NCBI GenBank assembly: GCA_014281115.1 | Contig: JACONQ010000001.1 | Coordinates: 3,038,001-3,102,000 of the forward strand | DNA: 64,000 nucleotides | Source of the DNA: Laburnicola sp. R22_1 | Taxonomy: Eukaryota; Ascomycota; Dothideomycetes; Pleosporales; Didymosphaeriaceae | Reading direction: 5' to 3' | In this document: piece by piece, positions 1 to 10,146 of the stretch | Layout: each line of letters begins with the position of its first letter | Position numbering within the stretch: the stretch's first letter is position 1 | Notes under the pieces: model-generated | What the model was told of the DNA's origin: nothing | Database searches by the model: none | The model's input: the letters and a program-made list of their open reading frames with translations, nothing else | Made by a program: the position numbers and the translations under genes

Positions 1-1427
1 CTTTTACGCGTTTTTCGCTTCGTTAGAACCTTAATTTGCTCCTTAAGTTCCTTAATGCGGGTCTCTTGAAGTACACCATAGTAGAGCATAAGTTCAGCAC
101 CTTTTATGAGCTGTGAGTAGCTCGATTTAGCATCGGGTGGAGACCGAATAAAAGAGTCGCGTACGAGCTTTGACTGGGATCCAAACTCAAGGGTATTGCT
201 TAGGGTCCTGGCTTGCCATGGTGTATCCAGTGGGGTACCCTGAGGTGGAGTGTGAATACGCACATTAAGGCGATCTACCACCACTAACGCATCTAAAGGA
301 ACAAGCCCAGAGGCCTTAAAGGCTTTCTTATAGTTTTCTAGTGTAAACACATTAAAAAACGCGTCGCGAAAGGCCGGTAGGAAGCCCTCTTTGTCGATAT
401 GAAAGACGCGTCGGCGCGCCAAGTCCCGCACGCGCTGGGAGTACTTCAGCTTTAGTGGCGCGAAACAGACCACATTAAGCGGCTAGAGGATATGAGATAA
501 GTGCGCTGGCATACAGAGTGTTAGGATCTTCTGTTCCAGGCAATAATCCTTGAAATCCTGGGAGTGGTGGCTCTCATGGCCGTCCAGAATAAGTAACCTC
601 CATGACCCCACTATGCGCGGCCTTGTATACGCGTCAAAGTGCTTCAACCACGCGACTCCAAGCTCGTTGTTGGTCCAGCCAGTCTTAGAGACTGAGAGCT
701 TCCAATCGCGGGGGATACTGGTCTCCTCATACCACGCTAAGATATGGACTCGCCCTTTGTAGATAATAAAGGGCGGGGCAGCATACCCAGCAGCGCAAAT
801 ACTCTGAATCACTGTGACCCACTCGCGGTTGCCTGGCTGAACAAGCGTAGGTCGAGAACGTCTTTCTGAACCAGTTACAACCTTCATTGAGCCAATAACT
901 CCCATCTAGAAGCCTGTCTCATCGAAGTTATAGATGTCTTCATCCTGCACTCTATACTTGGCTTTTGTGTCCTCTACTAGCTAAAACCACGCGTTTATAA
1001 CCTCTAGATCTTCCTGTTGTATCCTCTATCAGTCCTTCGCTCGATTAAAAGCCATTTTAAGCTCAGGTACGCGCTTTACAAAGCGCTAAGCCCAGCATTG
1101 TCCTACAGGGTCTCTGTGCCGCGCAGCCAGCAGTTTGTTGGCTATATCTTCCACCTTACCTAGCTAGGGTGCAAATCCTCGCGAATCTAGGTCGAGGATA
1201 TACTATATGAGCGTCTGCTCTTCGGTCGCGGTGAGCTTTGCCATACCTAATTATGTATCTGCTTGGGCGGTGATTCTGTTGATTCGATTGCTTAGTGTAG
1301 ACTTTGGGATATTATATGCTGTAGCAGCGCGTCGCAGGCTTGAAATTTGCTTATTCTAATAGGCGTGAAGGGCAAGCTTAATTCTGCCTTCTTGATTAGA
1401 TGATAACGCGTTGTGTTGTTAAGACAT
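1..1427 (-). pseudogene. pogo-like transposase (psq HTH, CENP-B HTH, DDE), RIP-mutated, C-terminus truncated by window
   Basis: Reading from an ATG at 1,427 downwards gives a psq-type helix-turn-helix region (with LRRAATAYNIPKSTLSNRI, about 1,360-1,300) and then a CENP-B type DNA-binding segment starting near MAKLTATEEQ (1,244). The DDE_1 nuclease follows. The first catalytic Asp is intact in NFDETGF (near 922) and the second is intact in LILDGHESH (near 583). The third, normally in a PLDV context, reads PLNV (474-476), a G-to-A change. In-frame TAG/TAA codons sit where Gln is expected, for example after TLI near 1,210, before MGVIGS at 906 and after HLSHIL at 483. A 140-residue stretch (483-905) is uninterrupted. 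The element would have moved by cut-and-paste into TA sites, but this copy is dead. Confidence 0.9.
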
Positions 1428-1495
1428 TATAATTTATAGTGAAGTGTTGTGGTCTTGGCAAAAACTGTCCGGCGGACTGATCTGTCCGGGCTACT
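1..1495 (-). mobile_element. pogo/Fot1-like DNA transposon, 3' part outside window
   Basis: The block reads on the minus strand as a pogo/Fot1-family transposase followed upstream by an end sequence near 1,450-1,495 (gtcttggcaaaaactgtcc). That end shares the gtcttggcaaa core with the terminal repeats of the second pogo element at 13,035-14,898, so it is probably the 5' terminal inverted repeat. The other end lies beyond the left window edge, so the TA duplication cannot be checked. GC content is much higher than in the AT-rich DNA that follows, and stop codons are few, so this copy has suffered less RIP than the second pogo element. Confidence 0.85.
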
Positions 1496-2357
1496 GATAG
1501 AATATGTTATATAAATAGCTTAATATAGTTTATTAAGCTTAACTATAGAATATTAGTAAAGTAACTAGTATACCTATATATAACTATTGCTAACAGAGTA
1601 GAGCTTAGCCACAACAAGCGGCACTGTTAAATGTGGAATACCTAAGAAACATAAAGTGGCTAAGACCGAATCTGTGTCTTGGTGGGAGTTGCATTTAGCA
1701 TAGCGCAGGCTCGTGTACATAGCGCATTACATGTCGATACTTGGCTCGTCTTGAGGTGTGTGCTCTTGTGACATTCGCTGCCGCTTTGAGCGACGGCGAT
1801 CCGCACCCCACACAAACGGCGGCATCCATGGCTCGTCGTTGATTTGCTGACGGCAGGGCGTGGGATCTGCTGGCTGCAGTTGACTTGCAGTTCGGGTAGA
1901 ACTACCGTTTGTGGGTAGAAGACTGTCATGTGATGCAGAAGAGACGTCGTTGTGTGTACAGTCACTACAGTGAGCGGTCAGTAGTGTCTTGTGTGCATTC
2001 ATATGTTCTGTTGAGCGTTGGTTCGTTTCAACGCACGTGGGTTGACGTTTGCCCAGGTGTCCGATGCAGCGACCTGGAGACGGCTGCGGGGCGGGAGCTT
2101 CGCTCTGGGGTTATTTCGGAGATCAACAATGGTAAGAGTGAAATGTCTTGCACATAGCTACCTAGACGATCGCAGGCGCGTTTGGCTGTTCAATTCCTTC
2201 GTGCGGCATTATTGCTTCTGCCATGTGCATGCTTATCTTATTAATCAGACGCCCCACAAAAAAATCGCTAGTTTTACACTAAAAAGTCCTAGAAACTTCT
2301 AGAAACTTCTAGACTAATAAACTATTAGCGCTAAGGTATAGCTAATAAAAGGTTAAT
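1496..2357. other. Intermediate-GC spacer without recognisable gene
   Basis: This stretch sits between the pogo element and the AT-rich block. Its centre (about 1,620-2,250) has clearly higher GC than the flanks. Several short open frames exist on both strands (up to about 100 codons), but none shows a motif I recognise, a convincing start context or splice sites. It may be a remnant of a gene or of another transposon; I see no terminal repeats. Confidence 0.4.
2291..2310. promoter_or_regulatory. Perfect four-unit heat-shock-element-like motif
   Basis: The sequence agaaacttctagaaacttct has alternating GAA and TTC units (2,292, 2,297, 2,302, 2,307) at exact 5-bp spacing, which is the consensus for heat-shock factor binding. 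No gene start is visible next to it, so a regulatory role is only a possibility. In AT-rich DNA part of this could be chance, but the same decamer recurs as an array at 4,621-4,790. Confidence 0.35.
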
Positions 2358-2370
2358 TATATAATTTAGA

Positions 2371-2483
2371 ACTTCTTTTTATTAATACTATCTTAAAACG
2401 CTTTTCTATATTAATAATAGTAGGAGGAATAACTGCTATTATTGTAATATTTTTATTAGAAACTCCTTAGTCACAAAAAAAAC
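2371..2483 (+). repeat. R1, short retroposon-like repeat with A-rich tail
   Basis: This 113-bp unit begins acttctttttattaatac and ends in a run of A. It is bounded by a perfect 13-bp duplication, tatataatttaga, at 2,358-2,370 and 2,484-2,496. Related units lie at 4,095-4,229 and (inverted) 6,750-6,856, each with a different target duplication of 14 or 15 bp. Variable, long duplications plus a 3' A tract are typical of target-primed retroposition by LINE machinery. I see no tRNA-like A or B box, so it may be a SINE-like RNA or the 3' tail of a LINE. Confidence 0.7.
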
Positions 2484-2664
2484 TATATAATTTAGAGTAA
2501 TTTTTTTATAGAGTGTTTAAGAAAATCTAGTACTAGTTTATATATAGGTTATATTTATTTTCGAACTTTTATCGTCTCTAAGAAACCGTCGCTTATTATC
2601 TAGCAGCCGCCCTATGCCTTTACTTTTCTAGTCCTTATCTTTAAGCTTCTTTAGTAATATTTCT

Positions 2665-3979
2665 CTCTTCTAGACAAGAGTATAAACTATCTTCACTTAT
2701 TTAGTTTTTAAGTAGCCCTACTACATTTAATTACTACTTTTATTATTACGTTATAGCGTCTATATAATATTATATAATATTATATTCTATGTGCGCTAAG
2801 CCCTAGGACCTAGAGCGCATTAAAGTTTTACTAATATTTCTTCCTCTAGTTTTTAAAATAATAAACTTATAATAATAATACCCTAACTTACTTATCTATC
2901 TACTACTTTACTAAATAATTAACTTCTACCTTTTATCTTTTACTACTACCTTACTAGATAATTAATAACTTAGACTCCTACTCTACTACTATAATATATA
3001 ATAAATCGCGCGCGTACTCTTTACTTCTAACACTAAATAGCACTCTACTATTCTTTACTAATAATCTATTAACGTATTAACCTATTAATCTCTAGTATAC
3101 TTTCCTAGTGTTAGTCTTACTCTACCTATCTTTTATAAAAATTCTATAGTATAAGCGTATATCTATATATACTCTATACCTCTAGTAACTATTTATTATA
3201 TATTTCTTTATACTAGTAAAACTATAAGTAGTTTAGAATATATCTAACCTTTTACTTCTAAATCTAACTAAATCTTGCCTTTTGCTTTCTAAAAGCGCTC
3301 TAGTAATGCCTATTACTAATATAGCTAAGCACTAGACAGCTAAACTAGTAGAGAGAGAGCTATAAGTTAAAATCTATAGTCTCTAGAGTACCTAGGTTTT
3401 ACCTATAATTAGATAAACTAGCTGTAGTAATCTATTTACTATATAACTTATACTATATTACTATATATTTTATAAAGACTATAGGCGTCTAAACTTTAAA
3501 ATACCTATTTTATATATATCTATTATTAGTGTTTAGGTTATACTTCTTATTATTATATATCTTGTTATTTATTATTATCCCTACTTATTATATATATATA
3601 GGCGCATAATTGCCCGCCCTATAGAAAGTGCGTTATTAAGTTAAGGAATAGCTATACTAGATTATAACTTTAAAGTCTTATGTAATAATTAATTATATTA
3701 TATGTGTAAGGATAGATAGATAAAGATAATCTCTAGTTGCGAATTTTTATAAGGTACTATATAGGCAACTACGCGTTATATTATTATTATTATTAACTTT
3801 AGTACTATAGTATAGCTTATAATTAACTCTATAAGGGGCTAATTTATATATACTTTCTCTTAATAGCTACTAAACTAGTCTTATTACTTTACTTAATTTA
3901 CTGCGTTCTTTAGCACTTCTACTACTTTTCCTTATAGCATTATACTATATACTAAGAGTGCGCAAAGCCTTTTTAATTA
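2665..3979. mobile_element. Z1, unclassified 1,315-bp interspersed element
   Basis: Z1 interrupts repeat Y and is flanked by a 13-bp duplication tagtaatatttct (2,652-2,664) / tagtaatatctct (3,980-3,992), which differs only by one C/T transition. A second copy of almost the same length (1,316 bp) lies at 6,951-8,266 with a 12-bp duplication. Shared landmarks include the block tgtgcgctaagccctag and a 3' block with aagagtgcgcaaag. I see no terminal inverted repeat, no terminal direct repeat, no A tail and no recognisable coding sequence, so the class is unknown. Confidence 0.65.
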
Positions 3980-4094
3980 TAGTAATATCTCTACTTTATT
4001 CTATTATTATAGTATAAACGCCTAACCTAACCCTCTATTTAGATACTAAAGAAGCGCTTTACACTCTAAGATCTAAAGTTATAAAACTAGCTAA

Positions 4095-4229
4095 GCTCGC
4101 TTATAATGCGCTAACTTCTTTTTATTAATACTACCTTAAAACACTTTTCTGTGTTAACAACAGTAGGAGGAATAACTGCTATTATTGTAATATTTTTATT
4201 AGAAACCCCTTAGTCGCAAAAAAAAAACC
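4095..4229 (+). repeat. R2, short retroposon-like repeat inserted in Y
   Basis: This 135-bp insertion ends in gcaaaaaaaaaacc and is flanked by a perfect 14-bp duplication, ataaaactagctaa, at 4,081-4,094 and 4,230-4,243. The empty site is visible in the second Y copy near 5,880. It extends about 22 bp further 5' than R1, so R1 and R3 look 5'-truncated relative to it, as expected for target-primed retroposition. Confidence 0.75.
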
Positions 4230-4620
4230 ATAAAACTAGCTAATGAGGCCTAAATAGCTAGAACTAGATATTATTAAAGATATTAAAATTAAGAGGGCCC
4301 TCTAATAACTATACTTACTATATAAGATTGCTAAATTTCTAGAAATTATCTTTAACTTTGCCTAGCTAATTCTTTATATACTCTTAGAACTCTACTATAG
4401 CTATATTGTCCTAGATAAAAGTAGTATACTTAGGGCGCTAGAATACTGTTGCGTTACTAGATATAATAAATAAAAAGCTAGATTTAAAAGACGTGCTATA
4501 GTTATGCGTTAAAGAGAAAAACTTTTTAGTATACTAGATGTCGCTAATATTATAAAAGTAGGTAGACTTTATATATTATATATATAGTATAATATCTTTA
4601 TAAGGCTTTAAGAAATTAAT

Positions 4621-4790
4621 AAAAGTTTTAAAAAGTTCTAGAAAGTCCTAGCAAGTTCTAGAAAGTTTTAGAAAGTTCTAGAAATTCCTATAAAGTTTTA
4701 GAAAGCCTTAACTTTCTATAAAGAATTTTTATAAAGTTTTAAAAAGTCCTATAAAGTTCTAAAAAGTTCTAAAAAGTATAGAATTACTAT
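4621..4790. repeat. Decamer tandem array, unit close to gaaagttcta
   Basis: About 16 head-to-tail units with an exact 10-bp period run through this stretch, with consensus gaaagttcta. Joined units create alternating GAA and TTC triplets at 5-bp spacing (for example ttctagaaagttttagaaag), the arrangement bound by heat-shock factor. The units vary mainly by C/T and G/A changes, consistent with RIP. It lies in AT-rich repeat DNA about 60 bp downstream of the Y1 remnant and has no gene next to it. Confidence 0.75.
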
Positions 4791-4869
4791 GTTTATATTA
4801 ATATAGCTCTAGTTAAAAAAAGAAACTAGATATATAAAAGAAATATTATACGAACAGTCTCCGAACGGC

Positions 4870-4980
4870 CAAACCTATCTTACTACTTTACCTTATTTTA
4901 AAGTGTTTTTCTAGCACCTCTACAGCTTTCTATAATAGCGTTATACCGTGTATCGAGAGTGCGCGAAGTCTTCTTTACAA
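4870..4980. repeat. Z-element 3' fragment
   Basis: This block matches the last roughly 100 bp of Z1 and Z2 (the segment with gcgttata and gagtgcgc), but with more C and G retained, as in agcgttataccgtgtatcga. The rest of a Z copy is absent, so it is a fragment. Around it I see only AT-rich DNA with no gene. Confidence 0.5.
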
Positions 4981-5678
4981 AAGAAATATTATAAGACTAG
5001 AAAATAAAAATAAGTTAAATCTAAGAGTGTCTTTATATTATGTAGATGTTTATAGTAAATAATAAGGCTTTAGTAGTTGTTCTTTATTATATACTTATTA
5101 TCCTACTTACTAGGCTAAAGGATATTATTAATTATACTAGGTCTATTTAGTTATTATAACACTAATAAAAGATTATTTAAGGATTTTTTTAAAAAAATTA
5201 TTTTATAATATAAATAATATTTACAAACTATATATAAAGTAAACTTGGCCAGCTGTTTAATTAACTACTATATTACGTAGTTAATAATTTTTTTAATAAT
5301 ATTTTTTGCTATAATAATAATAATAATTATGTGTTGTTAAATTATCTACCTAGGGGTAGAACGACAAAGGCTTTTATCTCAAAAATATAATAAAAAAAGC
5401 AGAGCCCCCTGCTTCGTAATTAAAAAGAGCGTGAAAATAACAATTATAATAGCAACTAACCTAACTATTTTATTAACTCTCTTCTATAGTAAATCTCCCC
5501 TTATAACTACTAAGCTATATTCTACCCTCTTAGGATCTTGCTACTACCTATCTCCCCTATACTCCTGCCGCCGCTACTTATTCTTACCCTTATTACTTAG
5601 TTATAGTCCCCTATCTTAATAGTATCTTAAATAATTACTACTATATCTATAAGCTTTTTATGCTATAGCTGCGCTTTT
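4981..5678. other. AT-rich stretch without recognisable feature
   Basis: The region is AT-rich and contains one 62-codon open frame starting at a GTG near 5,431 that resembles random low-complexity sequence. No family motif, terminal repeat or target duplication was found. Confidence 0.4.
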
Positions 5679-6240
5679 AAACTTTTATACTCCCTAAGAA
5701 ACTATTACTTATTATCTAGTTGCTGCTCTATACCTTTACTTTACTAATTCTTATCTTTAAGTTTTTTTAGTAATGTCTTTACTTTATTTTATTATTATAG
5801 TATAAACGCCTAACCTAACCTTTTATCTAGATACTAAAAGAGTGCTTTATACTCTAGAATTTAAAATTATAGAACTAGCTAATAGGGCCTAAATGGCTAG
5901 AGCTAGGTGTTATTAAAAATATTAAGATTAAAAGGCTTTTCTAACAACTCTACTTACTATATAAGATTGCTAAATCTCTAGAAATTATCTTTAACTTTGC
6001 CTAGCTAATTTTTTATATACTCTTAGAACTCTACTATAGCTATACTACCCTATATAAAAGAAGTAGTGTAGTTAAGCTACTAGAATATTATTATGTTTCT
6101 AGATATAATAAATAAAGAGCTAAATTTAAAAGCTAGTAGTATTAGTTATGCATTAGAAATAAAGATTTAGTATACTAGACATTACTAATATTATAAGAGG
6201 CAGACTTTATACGCTGTGTATATAGTAAACTATAGTTATA
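5679..6240 (+). repeat. Repeat Y copy 2, uninterrupted
   Basis: This copy aligns with the three Y segments between 2,566 and 4,560 and shows the empty sites of both Z1 (agtaatgtctttactttatt, near 5,770) and R2 (agaactagctaatagggcct, near 5,880). It gives independent proof that Z1 and R2 are insertions. Its translation is full of stops, and I could not assign it to a transposon family. Confidence 0.6.
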
Positions 6241-6367
6241 CTATAGCTACTAGATTATAAATATAATAACTAAACTATAGTTAAGTGTTCTATGGCCTAT
6301 ACTACTTCTATAGTTACAACTCTATAGTCTACTATAGCTCTCTAATAGTCTACTAGTTAAAAGATAA

Positions 6368-6645
6368 TATAAGAGTAGTACACGGCCTTAGAGAGTAAAC
6401 CTCTTAGGGATAGCTAGTATGGTTAAAAGAGATAACTAAATTAAGACTATACTAAGATAGGGGATAAGGAAGAGACCTAGGGGGCCCTTACTTATATAGT
6501 GAGTGGTATAGGGCATAGGCTCACGCTAACTATACGCTAATAATAACTAGAAAAGGCGCCTTCTATAAGGTAAAAGACGCTATTAGGGTGTAAAAGAAAA
6601 GGTAATAGTAAATAACTAGTAGAGAGACAGGTATAAACTATTACA
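6368..6645 (-). repeat. Solo LTR of Gypsy-C family
   Basis: The 278-bp unit matches the Gypsy-C LTRs at 8,811-9,087 and 38,060-38,317 in reverse orientation, including the internal ctatataagt-like TATA segment. It is flanked by a perfect 5-bp duplication gataa (6,363-6,367 and 6,646-6,650) and no internal region is attached, so it is a solo LTR left by recombination between two LTRs of a former full element. It keeps a 20-bp segment that the 3' LTR at 38,060 has lost. Confidence 0.85.
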
Positions 6646-6749
6646 GATAATATATAACTTAGTTATGCTAAATAGTAGACTATTTATTAACTACTATTAA
6701 TAATGCTACTATAAAGAAAGTTAATAATACAATTATTATTATTTTATAT

Positions 6750-6856
6750 TTTTTTTTACAACTAAGGGGTTTCTAATAAAAATATTATAATAATAGTAGA
6801 TATCTCTCCTACTATTATATACACAGAAAATCGTTTTAAGGTATTAATAAAAAGAA
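6750..6856 (-). repeat. R3, short retroposon-like repeat
   Basis: This is a 107-bp inverted copy of R1/R2, with its A tract appearing as a T tract at 6,750. It is flanked by a perfect 15-bp duplication, attattattttatat, at 6,735-6,749 and 6,857-6,871. With R1 (13 bp) and R2 (14 bp) it shows that duplication length varies from copy to copy. Confidence 0.75.
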
Positions 6857-6950
6857 ATTATTATTTTATATATACTTTATTACTACTACTATATACTAGG
6901 TACTAGGTTTTAGTGCCTTCTATTTTACTCCTCTCTATATATAATATAGA

Positions 6951-8266
6951 TCCTCCTAGGTAGGAGTATAAACTACCTTTACTTATTAGTTTTTAAGTAG
7001 TCCACTATATTTACTTACTGCGTTTTTTTATTACGTTATTAGCGCCTATATAATATTATATAATATTATATTCTATGTGCGCTAAGCCCTAGAACCTAAA
7101 GCACGTTAAAGTTTTACTAATATTTCTTCTCTAAGCTTTTAAGATAATAAACTTACAATAATAATAATAATTTAACTTACTTACCTATTACGTTACTAAA
7201 TAATAGACTTTATCTTTCCCTATCGCCTTACTAGATAGTTAATAACTTAGATTTCTACTCTACTACTATAATATATAATAAGTATTACGCGCGCGCTTTC
7301 TACTTCTAATACTAAATAGCACCCTACTATTCTCTACTAATAATAACCTATTAATCTCTAGTATACTTCTCTAGTGTTAGCCTTACTCTATCTATCTTCT
7401 ATAAAAATTCTATAAGATAAGCGCGTATTTATATATCTACTACGTCTCTATTATCTATTTATTATAGTAACTTTCCTCTAGCCTCTCTAGGTTATATAGC
7501 TACTTTTTATATTTTCCCTATCTTTAGCAACCTTTAGCAATCCTAGCCTATTACTTATTAAAATTGCTCTAGTACTAAGGATTACTAATTTAGCTAAGCA
7601 CTAGATAGCTAAATTACTAAAAAGTAAATTACAACTTAAAGTTTATAATACCTAAAGTACCTAGATTAAAGTACCTAGATTCTCTTTAATATAGCGCGTT
7701 AAATTAGTTAGGCCTATTTATATACTATAGGACTTATAGTTTACTACTATACTATTAGTAATATTAAGTAGCGTTTACCCTTTATAATACTATTTCTAGT
7801 TCTAGTTATTAGTGTCTATATTAATTTTATTAATTTTATTAGTATTATTAGTATTATTATGCTTATTATATACGTATAGACGTGTAACTACCCGCCTAGT
7901 AGTAATAGTGTTTATAGGGCAAAGGATAACTATACTACATTATAACTTTAAGATCTTATATAATAACTAGTTATATTATATGTGTAAGAATAAATAGATA
8001 ATAATAATCTATATTTAGTTGCAGATTTTTATAAGGTACTACGTAGGCAACTACGTGTTATATTATTATTATTAACTTTAGTACTATAGTATAGCTTATA
8101 ATTAACTCTATAAGGAGCTAATTTGTATATACTTATAAATAGCCCCTAAATAGCTGCTAAACTAGTCTTATTGCTTTATTTAATTTACTACGTTCTTTAG
8201 TACACCTACTACTTTTCCTTATAGCATTATACTATGTACTAAGAGTGCGCAAAGTCTTCTTAATTA
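6951..8266. mobile_element. Z2, second full-length copy of unclassified element
   Basis: Z2 is 1,316 bp, one base longer than Z1, and collinear with it over the whole length. The flanks atataatataga (6,939-6,950) and gtatagtataga (8,269-8,280) match over 12 bp apart from two G/A transitions, so this looks like a target duplication. No coding sequence, inverted ends or A tail is visible. A 45-bp 5' fragment of the same element (near 8,766-8,810) is the site into which Gypsy-C inserted. Confidence 0.6.
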
Positions 8267-8280
8267 TAGTATAGTATAGA

Positions 8281-8765
8281 CTTAACCTTAGTTAAAATCT
8301 TTATATAACAAAGATATTTAATATCAAATAAACTTAAACACTATAATAACTAGTGTTTAGTAATAGTAATATATTGTTTATTACTTATACTAGATTTAGA
8401 AAAAGTCTTATTTTTTATACCTTTACTATTTTTATAGGTAAAATAATACTTTAGCTTATATTATTAACCTAGTTAGGTAAAGAGTAGCTAGCTAAAATTA
8501 GTAGATAGATAGTATAAAGCTATACCTTATAATAGTAAAAATAAAAATAAAAATTTTATTACTAAAATTAAGAATGGCAAATACACTTATATATTATTAA
8601 GTTCTAAGTAGTTTATATTCTAGAATTTTAAATAAGTTCTTAATAACTCTAATTTATAGTATTAAGTTAGGCTTATTATAATTAATAAGTATTATTTTTT
8701 AATATAATAAGTAATCTTTTAACTAAAGTATACTAGTATTAAATAATTATATATAGTCTTACTTA
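8281..8765. other. AT-rich stretch without recognisable feature
   Basis: This is RIP-style AT-rich DNA between Z2 and the short Z fragment next to the Gypsy-C target site. I see no coding motif or repeat structure in it. Confidence 0.4.
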
Positions 8766-8810
8766 TTCCTCCTAGGCAAGAGTATAAACTGCCTTTACTT
8801 ATTTAGTTTT

Positions 8811-9087
8811 TAAATAGTTTATACCTACCTCCCTACTAGTTATTTACTATTACCTTTCCTTTTACACCCTAATAGCGCCTTTTACCTTATAGAAGGCGCT
8901 TTTTCTAGTTAGTATTAGCGTATAGTTAGCGTGGGCCTATGCCCTACGCTACCCACTATATAAGTAAGGGCCTCCTAGGTCCCTTCCTTATCCCCTATCT
9001 TAGTATAGTCTTAATTTAGTTATCTCTTTTAACCATACTAGCTATCTCTAAGAGGTTTACCCTATAAGACTATATACCGCCCCTATA
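8811..9087 (+). repeat. Gypsy-C 5' LTR
   Basis: The 277-bp LTR starts after the duplication gtttt and ends at cctata. It holds a TATA-like box (ctatataagtaagggc) that would serve as promoter. Compared with the solo LTR at 6,368-6,645 it lacks one base near its start; compared with the 3' LTR it has an additional 20 bp (accttatagaaggcgctttt). Confidence 0.85.
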
Positions 9088-9190
9088 TTATACTAAGATT
9101 AATATTTTCTTTAGCTGTAGACGACAATATAATATCTACTCCTTCCTTAAGATGCTATCTATAGGCAATTAAATTAGTAAAAGTTTTACC

Positions 9191-9500
9191 TTATTAGTTA
9201 CTCGAAAGGATCCTTGGCACTAGGGAGTTTATACTTTACTACCCTAAGGTCTATTAAAAAAGACTACTTCTAAGTCCCTCCTCTACATATCGCAAAAGGG
9301 TAGGAACTTTATTAGTTACTAGAAAGGATTCCTAGTACTAGAGAGTTTATATTTTACTACCCTAAGGTCTATTAAAAGAGGCTACTTCTAAATCTCTCCT
9401 CTACTTATTATACAAAGGTAGAAACTGTATTAGTTACTAGTTATACTAGATAGTTATTATAGTATGCTAAGGTCTATTAAAAAAGGCCGTCCCTAAAATC
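9191..9500 (+). repeat. 118-bp tandem repeat in Gypsy-C leader, about 2.5 copies
   Basis: The word attagttact recurs at 9,193, 9,311 and 9,429, an exact period of 118 bp. Copies one and two are near-identical apart from transitions; copy three is shortened. The array lies in the leader between the 5' LTR and gag, where retrotransposons often vary in length. The following 9,500-10,144 reads as the start of gag. Confidence 0.75.
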
Positions 9501-10146
9501 CTAATATTCTAAAAATATATAATAATTAATAAATAGTAAATAGTAACTACTACACTATACCCTATTAAACTAACTTGCCTAATAACTACCTTCTAGTACT
9601 ATTATAGCAATAGCACAAGGCACAAAGCTAGAGGAATTAAAGCTAGGCTATAGTAGTAATATAAAGGTTAAAGTTTTACACATTTTATTTTACACTTTAT
9701 CTTTTATCTAATCTTTTTTTAGCTTAAACTATATACTAGTTCGTACGCTATATAAGATCTACTACCCTAGGTATATTTACTATACTCTCTTTACAACCCC
9801 TACTTTGCTTAACTCTACTACTATCTACACTATAGTAAGCCGCTGCTCTTTAATCTAAGAGACTCCTACAACGTTTCCTACATCCTCTCTACTCCTAGGC
9901 AGTTCTAGGATTAATAATATAGAGGTGGACATTTGTCTACACCCTACTAATAATAGTCTACACAACGCTCGCCTTAAAAAGATTCCCCTACTTAACTCTA
10001 CTAGCAAGCTATTATCTGTCCAGCGCAGAAAGCAGCTAATAGCTACTTTCTAGACAACTAGTCTCTCTGCCCCTAGCCTTATAAAGAAAAAGAGTATTAT
10101 TAAACTACTAAAAAAGGTCTATCCCAATAGAATCCTTTATAACTTA

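Larger units (their letters stand above)
2566..4560 (+). repeat. Repeat Y copy 1, interrupted by Z1 and R2
   Basis: Three segments (about 2,566-2,664, 3,993-4,080 and 4,244-4,560) align in order with the uninterrupted copy at about 5,679-6,240. The gaps are exactly the Z1 insertion (2,665-3,979) and the R2 insertion (4,095-4,229), each with its own target duplication. Y therefore is the oldest layer here. The translated text is too RIP-damaged to name a family; a DNA-transposon origin is possible but not shown. The outer ends are approximate. Confidence 0.6.

Noticed and set aside
2371..4229. R1 and R2 as the two LTRs of one element spanning 2.4-4.2 kb
   Set aside because: Each copy has its own, different target duplication, and a third inverted copy (R3) stands alone with another; they are independent insertions.
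4621..4790. Decamer array as a CRISPR-like array
   Set aside because: There are no unique spacers between units; it is a simple head-to-tail 10-bp satellite in a fungal genome.
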